From: an uncultured SAR86 cluster bacterium
GTDB taxonomy: Bacteria; Pseudomonadota; Gammaproteobacteria; Magnimaribacterales; Magnimaribacteraceae
Length of the DNA: 64,000 nucleotides
Assembly: GCA_902517565.1 (NCBI GenBank)
Contig: CABYCU010000001.1
Location: 186,001 to 250,000, forward strand
Direction: 5' to 3'
The translations under genes were made by a program, and so were the position numbers. This document shows, in pieces, positions 35,701-43,792 of this stretch. Under the pieces are notes generated by a model. It did no database searches. It saw only the letters and a list, made by a program, of their open reading frames with translations, and had not been told where the DNA came from. Positions within the stretch are counted from its first letter, which is position 1, and each line of letters opens with the position of its first letter.

Positions 35701-37955
35701 TAAAACTTATAGCTAAATTTGGCTCCGTAGTTTCTTCCAGCTAAAGGAACTTGCTTCTTCACAAACGAAGAATGATTCCTAGCCACTTCATCTAGCAGGT
35801 TACTACCAAATATAGAAACTTTTAACTCTCCTGCTCCATTTAGATTGAATGTTTTTGTCAATCTAGTATTTAGCATTTGATAAGAATCAGTTACTGATTC
35901 TCCCTCACCGATGTCGTCTTGTTTTTCAACATCTTTCAAGCTGAGCTTGAATTTCCAATCATTCTCAACATAAGATAAAGAGTAGATATTTCTGGATGGA
36001 TTAATCCTTGGTACATTATGTCCATCAGAAAACTCTGCATTCACATCATCTCTTCCAAAAGAAAGAGTTAAGTCACCAGATCCAAGACTGAAGGTTCTTC
36101 CAATCTCAAATTCGTAACCCCTGAACTCTGCATCTTCTTGAACATAATCAGCATGTATAAGATTTGAGTAATCATCATGGTCATCATGATCATCATCACC
36201 ATGGTCGTCCCCGTGATCGTCATCATGATCGTCGTCTCCATGCTCATCACCATGGTCGTCGTCATGATCGTCATGGTCATCAAGTTCGTCCATTAGAGTT
36301 ATGTAATTATCAACATCATTAATATAAAAACTTGCATAGGCATAGAAATCACCATTATCAAAGTTGAAAGTAATGTCGAAATTATTAGATGTTTCGCTAT
36401 TTAAATTTGGATTCCCTGTTTCGAGTCTGCCTGTTGCCATGTGTGGGCCGTTCATAAACAGCTCAATGACTGAAGGCAGCCTTTCTACACTAGAAAAACC
36501 AAAGTTTACATCTAAAGAATCACTTAGGTCTCTACCTAAGCTTAATGCAAAACTATTAGTATCGTCGTCGATACTGTAATAGTCTATATCTCCATGGTCT
36601 TCATCAGTTACGCTTCCAGTTCTATCTATTTGATCAATTCTAAAACCTGCATCAATATAAAAGTTATCTAGGTCTGCACTCATAAAGTAACCAATAGTGA
36701 ATTCCTCATTATTGGCCGGGTTCATAAATGCTTCTTCTCCTACAATAGATGAATCTTCATCAACAAAATTTAATGATATCTTTTGTATGAAATTATCATT
36801 GGAGAGATCAAATATAGCTCCATATTCGGTGGCGTCATTCGAAAATACAGTCGGAGCATGTTCCTCATGTCCTTCTTCTTCATGTTCGTCATGACCCTCT
36901 TCTTCGGCATGTGCTTCAGTTAATGTGTAATCTGTATCTCTGTAATTATAAGTAACAGAATTTACCAAGTTACCATTTAGATTATACAAACCTTTAACTG
37001 TAAGAGACTCTGAGTCAGTTGTTGAGAAAATCCTTTCTCCTTCGTGCTCGTCTCCATGATCGTCATCATCATGGTCATCTCCGTGATCATCGTCATGGTC
37101 ATCGTGCTCATCTCCATGCTCATCTCCATGCTCTCCGTGATAAGGAATTCCATATATGCTTTCTAAGTTATCAACTGAAACTCCAAAATAGCCCCAAGCT
37201 CCTGCTCTAGAAATTCCGAATTTTGTTGACTCTATTTCTAAGTCTGAGTTCTCTATATAAGACAGCTCCTCTTCTTCCTCATGCTCATCATGACCTTCAT
37301 GGTCTTCATCATGCATAACCGCACCATCAGGAATATCAAAATTTCCGAATTCACTATTTTTATAACCAAAATTCACATTGAATCCAGCAATGTTATTTTT
37401 ATAATTTAGGTGCTGAACGTCTCCATCGTTCACAGATTGTGTTTCGAGCCCAGCTATGAATTCTTGTTTGTCGTAGTTTCCTTCCGCAATGCAATTATCG
37501 ACAACATTAATTATTCCACCGATCGTTCCATTTGCGTATAACAACGAAGAGGGGCCTTTTACTATCTCAATTTGCTCAATATCATTGAGATCAATATCGT
37601 TTAAGTGGTCGACTCCTAATCCAGATACATCGCGATTAACCATTCCATTTTTAAGAATTTTTACTCTTGGTCCTGACATGCCCCTAATGATTGGCTGTCC
37701 AACCGCAGCTCCATAATCTGCTATGGATACACCTAAGTAACTATCTACAGCCTCTCCTAACGATGTTGTAGCATCATCTTCAATTTCACTACCATCTATT
37801 ACATAAAGTGGATTAATAATCCTGCTAGGATTAAGTATTGATGCCGTTACTTCAACTTCTTCTACATTTTCAGCAGATTCCGGTGAGGATTCATCAGCAT
37901 TTATTTGCGTAGTTATTAAACTCATCGCCATGAGTGCATAAAAGTAAACTTTCAT
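35700..37955 (-). CDS. TonB-dependent receptor, ZnuD-like, with His/Asp-rich blocks
   Basis: Outer-membrane active transporter of 751 residues. A signal peptide (1-20) is followed by a TonB-box-like EEVEVTAS region, a plug domain (about 45-155: GQPIIRGMSGPRVKIL, IEIVKGPSSLLYANGTIGGIINV) and a barrel ending in FSYKF. Four acidic histidine-rich blocks lie at residues about 215-230, 273-307, 347-366 and 559-596. The YGIPYHGEHGDEH context resembles zinc receptor ZnuD. The gene follows SCO1 and a DUF2946-like gene on the same strand, so copper is an alternative ligand. The blocks are probably extracellular loops that capture metal. Confidence 0.85.
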   Translation of the reverse strand: MKVYFYALMAMSLITTQINADESSPESAENVEEVEVTASILNPSRIINPLYVIDGSEIEDDATTSLGEAVDSYLGVSIADYGAAVGQPIIRGMSGPRVKILKNGMVNRDVSGLGVDHLNDIDLNDIEQIEIVKGPSSLLYANGTIGGIINVVDNCIAEGNYDKQEFIAGLETQSVNDGDVQHLNYKNNIAGFNVNFGYKNSEFGNFDIPDGAVMHDEDHEGHDEHEEEEELSYIENSDLEIESTKFGISRAGAWGYFGVSVDNLESIYGIPYHGEHGDEHGDEHDDHDDDHGDDHDDDDHGDEHEGERIFSTTDSESLTVKGLYNLNGNLVNSVTYNYRDTDYTLTEAHAEEEGHDEHEEEGHEEHAPTVFSNDATEYGAIFDLSNDNFIQKISLNFVDEDSSIVGEEAFMNPANNEEFTIGYFMSADLDNFYIDAGFRIDQIDRTGSVTDEDHGDIDYYSIDDDTNSFALSLGRDLSDSLDVNFGFSSVERLPSVIELFMNGPHMATGRLETGNPNLNSETSNNFDITFNFDNGDFYAYASFYINDVDNYITLMDELDDHDDHDDDHGDEHGDDDHDDDHGDDHGDDDHDDHDDYSNLIHADYVQEDAEFRGYEFEIGRTFSLGSGDLTLSFGRDDVNAEFSDGHNVPRINPSRNIYSLSYVENDWKFKLSLKDVEKQDDIGEGESVTDSYQMLNTRLTKTFNLNGAGELKVSIFGSNLLDEVARNHSSFVKKQVPLAGRNYGAKFSYKF
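36168..36281 (-). repeat. His/Asp-rich low-complexity coding repeat (receptor residues 559-596)
   Basis: Degenerate GAT/CAT/GAC/GGT codon repeats encode a D-D-H and H-G-D alternation. The translation is dominated by His and Asp. The related units suggest growth by slippage or unequal crossing-over. Confidence 0.85.
37035..37139 (-). repeat. His/Asp-rich low-complexity coding repeat (receptor residues 273-307)
   Basis: A second block built from the same H-G-D-E / D-D-H units as 36168-36281, although the two lie far apart in the barrel. Shared short DNA words (for example catggtcatc and its variants) suggest common expansion. Confidence 0.85.
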
Positions 37956-37995
37956 GTTTTCTCCTAAATTTAAATTAAAAAAGTTTTAAAAAAAT

Positions 37996-38283
37996 TTAAG
38001 AGTTGGGTGGTGCCCTCGCACTAAAGCCAGAATGAGTAGTGGATTCAACTCTAGTTTCTTGGCTATTAAAGGTTTCTTTGACTAAAGCATATTCTTCAGT
38101 TTTTTGAAGTTCAAAAGCTTTAAATGATTCATTTTCGCAAACTTGGCAATCTACAGATTCATGAATTTCAACGAGTTCATCATGATGATCCGTTTCAAAA
38201 GCATGAAAAATTGGATCAGCAGAAATGGCTACTGAGTATAAAAAACCCAGTAAAATTGCAAATTTGTGTTTGTTGATCTTCAT
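37996..38283 (-). CDS. Small exported DUF2946-like protein
   Basis: A 95-residue protein with a signal sequence (MKINKHKFAILLGFLYSVAISA). The track begins at TTG 38295; the ATG at 38283 is chosen. The mature part has a DHHDE cluster and a CxxC pair (VDCQVCEN), and ends in SGFSARAPPNS, close to the SRAPP ending of DUF2946 proteins. That family is often beside TonB metal receptors, as here (the receptor is 40 bp downstream). A metal-binding periplasmic role is inferred. It starts 19 bp after SCO1, so it may be co-transcribed with the cox assembly genes. Confidence 0.6.
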   Translation of the reverse strand: MKINKHKFAILLGFLYSVAISADPIFHAFETDHHDELVEIHESVDCQVCENESFKAFELQKTEEYALVKETFNSQETRVESTTHSGFSARAPPNS

Positions 38284-38302
38284 AAAAAAATGCAATATTA
38301 GT

Positions 38303-38929
38303 TTAATTTAGTAGAGAAGCAAGGGCTTTCGCTATCTTGGTGGTGTCGTGCGGAGCCCTAAAAAAACCAGCGTATTTAGCTTCAGGACTAATGAGGACTA
38401 AACTTCCCGAATGATCAACTGTGTAGTTAGGATCCGGATTATTAACAACTGGAAAGAAAGGAGCGTTGACTTGGGTTGAGAATTTATATATTTGATCGAT
38501 TTCTCCAGTGAGCCCTTTGAAATTTTCATCAAAATTATTTAAATAAACGCGCATATTTTCGGGCTTATCTCGATCGGGATCCACTGAGACAAGGAAGAAC
38601 CTTATTTTCTCTGATTTTTCACCTAAAAATTCTTTTACATCGGACATCTGTTTCATGGTCAATGGGCATATATCAGGACAATAGGTGAAACCGAAAAATA
38701 ATATATTCCATTTATCTCTAAATTGCTCCGGCAAGAAGATTTTGCTTGAATCATCTAGTAGTGTAAATTCTGCTAATTGTCTTGGTGGATCCATAAAATA
38801 TGCGCCAAGCGTCTTATATTCATCCAAAGTGAGTTCTCTAGGTGTATAAAACCTTGATAGGAATAAGGACAAGATTAGAGCCATAAAGCCCAGACAAGTT
38901 GCAACAGTTATATAAATGCCTTTATTCAT
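38303..38929 (-). CDS. SCO1/SenC copper chaperone for cytochrome oxidase
   Basis: Membrane-anchored thioredoxin-like protein that delivers copper to the Cu-A site of subunit II. The 208 residues have one N-terminal span (about 5-25). The copper ligands are C84 and C88 (TYCPDICPLT) and H173 (TVDHSGSL). The ATG overlaps the ctaB stop by 4 bp. It is the last oxidase assembly gene before the metal-uptake genes. Confidence 0.95.
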   Translation of the reverse strand: MNKGIYITVATCLGFMALILSLFLSRFYTPRELTLDEYKTLGAYFMDPPRQLAEFTLLDDSSKIFLPEQFRDKWNILFFGFTYCPDICPLTMKQMSDVKEFLGEKSEKIRFFLVSVDPDRDKPENMRVYLNNFDENFKGLTGEIDQIYKFSTQVNAPFFPVVNNPDPNYTVDHSGSLVLISPEAKYAGFFRAPHDTTKIAKALASLLN

Positions 38930-39801
38930 AAATACATAAAATGGTCTACCAACATCGCTGCAAACAATAAAGCTAGATAAATGATTGAATATGCAAAAGT
39001 TGGCATGGCAGAGGCATTGCTTTCGTCTCTATAGAGCCTGAAAGAATAAAACAAGAAGATCAAGCCCAGTATGAGCGCCGAAATAAGATAGATTTCTCCA
39101 AACATCTGAACTGCATAAGGCAACATTGTGCAAGCCAATAAAAGAAAAGTATAAAGAAGTATATGTTGTTTGGTGAAGGGAACACCTTTTTGAACTGGCA
39201 ACATAGGCACTTCAGCGTCTGCGTAATCATCAACTCTATAGACAGCTAGTGCCCAAAAATGTGGTGGAGTCCAAACCATGATAATCAAAACAAGAAGAAG
39301 TGCATTTGGTTCAATTGTATTTGTAATAGCTGCCCACCCAAGCAAAGGGGGCATGGCACCAGCAAGTCCACCTATGACGATGTTCTGACTTGTCATGAAC
39401 TTAAGATATTTTGTATAAATAAATCCGTAAAAGATGAAAGTAAGAGTTGTGAGAAGCCAAGTTAGAAAATTGGTGAAGAATAACAACATCCACGCACCTG
39501 ATAGGTATAGGATTATCGAAAAAATTATTGCCTGCTGATCAGATATTTTTCCAACCACTAAAGGTCTTTCAGAAGTTCTGTTCATCTTAGAATCTATCTG
39601 CTGATCAAAAAAATGATTTATTACTGCAGATGAAGCGGCCAGAAAACTTATACCTATCAAGCCAAAGAAGAACACTAAAACCGGAGGATTAAAATCTGAC
39701 CCTATGAGCATACCACTTGCACAGGAAACAAATAATAGCGCCTGAACTCCTGGCTTAGTAAGCTCGAGATAACCTCTCCAGTTAGATAGTATCGATAACA
39801 T
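38926..39801 (-). CDS. ctaB: Protohaem IX farnesyltransferase (haem O synthase)
   Basis: UbiA-type prenyltransferase that makes haem O from haem B, the precursor of haem A. The 291 residues have about nine membrane segments. The first Asp-rich motif is NHFFDQQIDSKMNRTSERPL. The second region is YRVDDYADAEVPMLPVQKG. Its position directly after ctaA (4-bp gap) and before SCO1 shows dedication to the aa3 oxidase. Confidence 0.95.
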   Translation of the reverse strand: MLSILSNWRGYLELTKPGVQALLFVSCASGMLIGSDFNPPVLVFFFGLIGISFLAASSAVINHFFDQQIDSKMNRTSERPLVVGKISDQQAIIFSIILYLSGAWMLLFFTNFLTWLLTTLTFIFYGFIYTKYLKFMTSQNIVIGGLAGAMPPLLGWAAITNTIEPNALLLVLIIMVWTPPHFWALAVYRVDDYADAEVPMLPVQKGVPFTKQHILLYTFLLLACTMLPYAVQMFGEIYLISALILGLIFLFYSFRLYRDESNASAMPTFAYSIIYLALLFAAMLVDHFMYL

Positions 39802-39804
39802 AAA

Positions 39805-40782
39805 TTAATGCTCTCTTAATCTCAGAACACCTATATAAGTTATCAATAATAACCCACCTAAATTATGACCTACAGCAATTAATAAAGGTAATGCAAAAAT
39901 AACATTAGAAATGCCCAATAAAACCTGTAATGATAAAAAAGCAACTAAACCGTAAGCCAAAGTTTGAAAATTTCTCATGTACAAATGAAAACTAGTGAAT
40001 AACAAGAATAGTGTGACTATTATGGCACCAAATCTATGTGTCACATGAATCGCCAATCTTGATTCATGGTCTAATTGACCTCCAAGATAGTTAGGACCAA
40101 TACTTTGGAAAAAATTAAATCCTTCCTTAAAATTTACTTCTGGGAGTACCTCTCCTTGGCACAAAGGGAAGTCGGTACATGAATAGGAGGCGTAATTCGT
40201 GCTTGTCCAGGCTCCAAGAAATATTTGTATAGCAACTAGTACCATCGAAACATTGAATAATTTTTTGGTAGAGCGGTTGAAGTTCCATCGTGTTCTATTT
40301 CCTATAAGATCCTTTGTTTTGAAGTAAAGAAGCCACAACAATGCGGTTGTTAGAAACCCTGACATCAGGTGAGTTGTTACAACTTGAGGCCATAATTTAA
40401 GACTCACTGTCCAATATCCAAAAGTTCCTTGTATGATCACCCAGGCAAGAAGAAATAAACTTAAATTTCTTACACTAGCCGGAACATCCTTGCTTCTAAT
40501 GGACAGATAGGCAATGCAAACAATAAAGAAGCCTAGTGCTGCAGCAAAATATCTATGTACAACTTCGGGAATTGCTTTTGCTACTTCATAGGGGGTTTCT
40601 GGAAATTTAGAGTTTGCTATATCAATTTCTTCTGGACTAACCGGTATGGTCACAAACCCATAACAGCCAGGCCAATCTGGGCATCCAAGACCTGCATCAG
40701 CAAGTCTGGTCCAAGCGCCTAAGGCAACCACTATAAATCCGAGAATACCTGACAAAAGAGAAAGTGTTTTTATGCGTTCCAT
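39805..40782 (-). CDS. ctaA: Haem A synthase (COX15/CtaA)
   Basis: Eight-span membrane enzyme that oxidises haem O to haem A, 325 residues. Seen are GAWTRLADAGLGCPDWPGCYG and, in the second half, the corresponding GAWTSTNYASYSCTDFPLCQG, with paired cysteines in each half. Histidines for haem are in VVHRYFA, TTHLMSG, VTHRFGA and GHNLGG. It sits between the 194-residue CxxxC protein and ctaB in one operon. Confidence 0.94.
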   Translation of the reverse strand: MERIKTLSLLSGILGFIVVALGAWTRLADAGLGCPDWPGCYGFVTIPVSPEEIDIANSKFPETPYEVAKAIPEVVHRYFAAALGFFIVCIAYLSIRSKDVPASVRNLSLFLLAWVIIQGTFGYWTVSLKLWPQVVTTHLMSGFLTTALLWLLYFKTKDLIGNRTRWNFNRSTKKLFNVSMVLVAIQIFLGAWTSTNYASYSCTDFPLCQGEVLPEVNFKEGFNFFQSIGPNYLGGQLDHESRLAIHVTHRFGAIIVTLFLLFTSFHLYMRNFQTLAYGLVAFLSLQVLLGISNVIFALPLLIAVGHNLGGLLLITYIGVLRLREH

Positions 40783-40784
40783 TC

Positions 40785-41369
40785 TTATCCTATTTTTGAG
40801 TTTTGAAGAACTTTTTTGATATCTTTAAGCAACTCGCCACTCGGTAAGGTTGAGTCATAGATCAATATTCCATTTCCTAACGGATCAAACAATATGTAAG
40901 GAGAGTCTTGTATTCTTTCACTTACAGTTAACGGAACCAAATCTGAATCTATTTTTCCGATATTAAGGAGCGGATATTCTTCAACAATTCTTTCAACCGA
41001 CTCTTTAGACAATTTATTGCCATCTATATTAATTAGGTATCTAACTACCCTATCACTATCTTTAGAAAGCCTTATGTTTATTTGTCTTGAAGAATACAAT
41101 GTTCCCCAACACTTTTCTTTGCAGTCCCCAGAAACAAATTGGACGATTGACCACTTACCAGGGAACTCATCTTTTAGAGGGCCTGAATCTACATCCAACT
41201 TCAATTCAGTTAACTGAACAGGCTCGGGTAATAGGGTACCTTTGTTTACAGTCCCTTCAGGGGTATAACCGCTATAAAACATCGCCGAACTAGATATTAA
41301 AACAATAATTGGAGTTAAAAAAATTAAAGAAGCTATGATCCTTCCTGAATTTTGTTTACTTATTTTCAT
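40785..41369 (-). CDS. SCO-like thioredoxin-fold protein of the cox cluster
   Basis: A 194-residue protein anchored by one N-terminal span (about 10-30). The track starts at TTG 41375, but AAAGGA lies 6 bp before the ATG at 41369. The soluble part reads GKWSIVQFVSGDCKEKCWGTLYSSRQ, with a CxxxC pair (C83, C87) placed as in SCO1. Pseudomonas has an uncharacterised gene with a similar CxxxC at the same place between SURF1 and ctaA (recalled, not searched). A role in copper or thiol handling for oxidase assembly is likely. No SCO-type distal histidine is obvious. Confidence 0.7.
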   Translation of the reverse strand: MKISKQNSGRIIASLIFLTPIIVLISSSAMFYSGYTPEGTVNKGTLLPEPVQLTELKLDVDSGPLKDEFPGKWSIVQFVSGDCKEKCWGTLYSSRQINIRLSKDSDRVVRYLINIDGNKLSKESVERIVEEYPLLNIGKIDSDLVPLTVSERIQDSPYILFDPLGNGILIYDSTLPSGELLKDIKKVLQNSKIG

Positions 41370-41371
41370 AA

Positions 41372-42070
41372 TCAATCCTTTTTAAATCCGTAATAAAGAT
41401 AAGAACAAATTAAAACTAATGCCAATCCATACCATTGAAGCGCATATCCATAATGCCTTGAAGGCTTTAAATCTACAGGCTTCCAAATAGGTTCTAGAGC
41501 TCCTATTGAGCCAGCAGATAGTTGTATAACAGAACTGTTTATATTGAGATCTATATCCTTTTTAGCTGCCTCATAATCTATTTGCTGTACAAGTTTTGGC
41601 CAATCCAACGAATACACTTCATCAACCAGATTTAGCCCAAATCTGTTAAATGGTGAAAGTAAACCTTGTATAGAAATTTCCTTTTGCATTATCTTAATCT
41701 CATCTTGATAATTAAAGCCGTCTTTTGAGATCCATCCTCTATTAACTAAATAAAGATCATTCTCTAATGTATTAAAAGTTGTGAAAACTTCATAACCTGC
41801 TTCTTGTCTGTAAAGTCTGTTGTCTAGTAAATAAGTCTTTGATCCGAATTCTCCATAAAGATTTACGTTTCTATAAGTAAGTTTATTTTTTGCCAGGTTA
41901 GATATTTCTCTTTCATTAACAACAGGTAAAGATTTATTCTCGTAATGTTGATTTACTATATCTTTTTTTTCTAACCCTCTACTGACCTGCCAAGAACCTA
42001 GATAAATTAGAATAGGGAAAAAAAATACGAAAAACGCGGTCATAAGTTTTCCTGGATTAAATTTACTCAT
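41372..42070 (-). CDS. SURF1-family oxidase assembly protein
   Basis: A 232-residue protein with one membrane span at each end (about 10-27 and 205-226), the SURF1 topology. The blocks LGSWQVSRGLEKKD, YLLDNRLYRQEAGYEVFT and LVNRGWISKD fit the family. SURF1 helps insert haem A into subunit I. It is followed after 2 bp by the CxxxC protein and precedes ctaA and ctaB. Confidence 0.92.
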   Translation of the reverse strand: MSKFNPGKLMTAFFVFFFPILIYLGSWQVSRGLEKKDIVNQHYENKSLPVVNEREISNLAKNKLTYRNVNLYGEFGSKTYLLDNRLYRQEAGYEVFTTFNTLENDLYLVNRGWISKDGFNYQDEIKIMQKEISIQGLLSPFNRFGLNLVDEVYSLDWPKLVQQIDYEAAKKDIDLNINSSVIQLSAGSIGALEPIWKPVDLKPSRHYGYALQWYGLALVLICSYLYYGFKKD

Positions 42071-42113
42071 ATTTTTTTTGTTTACCTAAGTGTATACTGC
42101 TCATCCTTTCAAG

Positions 42114-42311
42114 ATGATCAAATACTTTATAATTTTTCTAATCGTAGCTATGTTTATTAGCCTATTTAGAGGCGCCTTTTTTCTTATAAAAGATGGAGGC
42201 TCATCTAAAAGGACTGTTCACAGCTTGGGCGTCAGAGTTTCTATAGCTGTCGTTCTTTTTATAACTCTAGTTTATGGTTTTATTACTGGGCAAATTGGTC
42301 CGGGTATCTAA
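42114..42311 (+). CDS. DUF2909 twin-transmembrane protein
   Basis: A 65-residue two-span membrane protein encoded on the plus strand inside the minus-strand cox cluster. The track starts at GTG 42090; the ATG at 42114 (MIKYFIIFLIVAMFISLF) is preferred. The loop KDGGSSKRTVHSLGVRVS and the ending GQIGPGI match the DUF2909 pattern. In Pseudomonas-type clusters a DUF2909 gene lies at the same point between coxC and SURF1. Function unknown; oxidase assembly or stability is suggested by context. Confidence 0.8.
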   Translation: MIKYFIIFLIVAMFISLFRGAFFLIKDGGSSKRTVHSLGVRVSIAVVLFITLVYGFITGQIGPGI

Positions 42312-42315
42312 GTTG

Positions 42316-43230
42316 CTACATTACGTAAACAAAAGCAACTAAGCAGACCCAAACTACATCAACAAAGTGCCAATACCATGATCCGGCTTCAAACCCGAAA
42401 TGATCATCTGCTGAAAAGTGGCCTTTCAAGCTTCTAAAAAGCATGATTGTAAGAATAATTGCACCTAAACATACATGGAAGCCATGAAAGCCCGTCAACA
42501 TAAAAAAAGTGGTTCCGTAAATGCCAGTATTTAAGGTCAGTCCATAATGTGCGTAAGCCTCATAATACTCAACACCTTGCACAACAACAAACGCATAGCC
42601 AAGAATTAAAGTAAAGCCTAACCAAAGATTGAACTGCTTTCTGTTTCCGTTTTTAAGACCTAAATGCGCTATGTGAACCGTTAAACTTGAAGTTAACAAC
42701 AAAACTGTATTCCACAATGGCAACCAGCCTAAAACACCACCTAAACCTCCAGAAGCGTAAGCTGTAGCCAATGACATATCTTTTTCTGGTCCAGCGAATA
42801 CCGCTTGATCTGGGGTAATCATAAGGGGCCAACTAGCCTCAAATCCAGGCCAAAGCATATTTGCGAGGCCTTTTTCACCTTCACCTCCTAGCCAAGGAAC
42901 AGCAAAATTTCTTATGTAAGCCAAAGCAAAGAAGAAAGCAAAGAAGAACATGACTTCTGAGAAAATAAACCAAGCCATACCGTACACATAAGAATCCTTA
43001 AGCATAGGATTATTCAACCCGGCATGATTTTCTTGTATGGTCTGCTTAAACCAGTAGTACATGGTCACCCATATCATTACGAAGGACAGCAGTAAAACTA
43101 AATAAGAATTAGACTCAGTACCTACATCTATTACTGTGTTGGCTGCACCTATGATAAAAACAAGTAAGCTAATAGCCATCGCAAAAGGTAACTTACTGGA
43201 TTCAGGTACGTAATAATTCTGTTGCGACAT
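42316..43230 (-). CDS. coxC: Cytochrome c oxidase subunit III
   Basis: Seven-span subunit III, 304 residues. Conserved blocks are WPLMITPDQAVFAGP..., EYYEAYAHYGLTLNTGIYGTTFFMLTGFHGFHVCLG and the C-terminal WYWHFVDVVWVCLVAFVYV. It stabilises the core and helps proton uptake. It is 12 bp downstream of ctaG. The plus-strand DUF2909 gene separates it from SURF1. Confidence 0.96.
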   Translation of the reverse strand: MSQQNYYVPESSKLPFAMAISLLVFIIGAANTVIDVGTESNSYLVLLLSFVMIWVTMYYWFKQTIQENHAGLNNPMLKDSYVYGMAWFIFSEVMFFFAFFFALAYIRNFAVPWLGGEGEKGLANMLWPGFEASWPLMITPDQAVFAGPEKDMSLATAYASGGLGGVLGWLPLWNTVLLLTSSLTVHIAHLGLKNGNRKQFNLWLGFTLILGYAFVVVQGVEYYEAYAHYGLTLNTGIYGTTFFMLTGFHGFHVCLGAIILTIMLFRSLKGHFSADDHFGFEAGSWYWHFVDVVWVCLVAFVYVM

Positions 43231-43242
43231 ATGCTCCCCCTT

Positions 43243-43791
43243 CTACAAATTAGCTATTTTATCTTCTGGTTGGACTCTATCTGTAATATCAAACAAAGTG
43301 TAACCAAGACTTAAGGATCCTATTTCTTTGGGTAAAGCGGGATCTATGATAAATCTTACTGGTAGTTCTATTCTTTCCCTCGGTGCCAATACCTGCCTCT
43401 CAAAACAAAAACATTCCGTTTTGTGAAAATATTCTGCTCCTCTGCCAGGAGAGACGCTGGGAATAACCTGTCCAACCATTTCTTTATTTGTTGGATTGTA
43501 AAAAACGAAGCTTGCTTCGTATTGATTACCTGTGATAACTCTCATTTGTGATCTTTCTGAGTCGAATATCCAAGGCATGGACTCATTATTATGAGTCATA
43601 AACTGAACAAGTAATTCTCTTTGCTCTGTGATAGCCAATGACTCTTTGCTTAGAGAGCTAGGTCCAGTGACTTTCCCATTTAATCCAGTTATCTCACAAA
43701 AAACATCATACATAGGAACGAGTAGCCACCCGAAGGCAAACATACCAACGACTATGCCAAGTAGATTCCTTAAAGTTCTTTTTGCTTCCAA
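43243..43791 (-). CDS. ctaG: Cytochrome oxidase copper assembly protein CtaG (COX11)
   Basis: Inserts Cu-B into subunit I. The 182-residue protein has one N-terminal span and a periplasmic Ig-like domain. The copper-binding motif is HKTECFCFERQVL (two cysteines as C-F-C), followed by the family block ELPVRFIIDPALP and YTLFDIT. Its gene lies between coxA and coxC, as in many proteobacteria. Confidence 0.95.
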   Translation of the reverse strand: MEAKRTLRNLLGIVVGMFAFGWLLVPMYDVFCEITGLNGKVTGPSSLSKESLAITEQRELLVQFMTHNNESMPWIFDSERSQMRVITGNQYEASFVFYNPTNKEMVGQVIPSVSPGRGAEYFHKTECFCFERQVLAPRERIELPVRFIIDPALPKEIGSLSLGYTLFDITDRVQPEDKIANL

Positions 43792-43792
43792 T

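Noticed and set aside
36068-36283. Minus-strand Met/Thr-rich ORF inside the receptor repeat
   Set aside because: Shifted-frame reading of the same GAT/CAT repeat; no independent support.
37019-37210. Plus-strand ORF with a His/Arg-rich translation opposite the TonB receptor
   Set aside because: It is the antisense reading of the His/Asp repeat DNA, has no ribosome site and breaks off outside the repeat; an artefact of low complexity.
38284-38302. Zur or Fur operator upstream of the DUF2946/TonB genes
   Set aside because: The short AT-rich gap contains AATATT but no convincing dyad; similarity is no better than chance in such AT-rich DNA.
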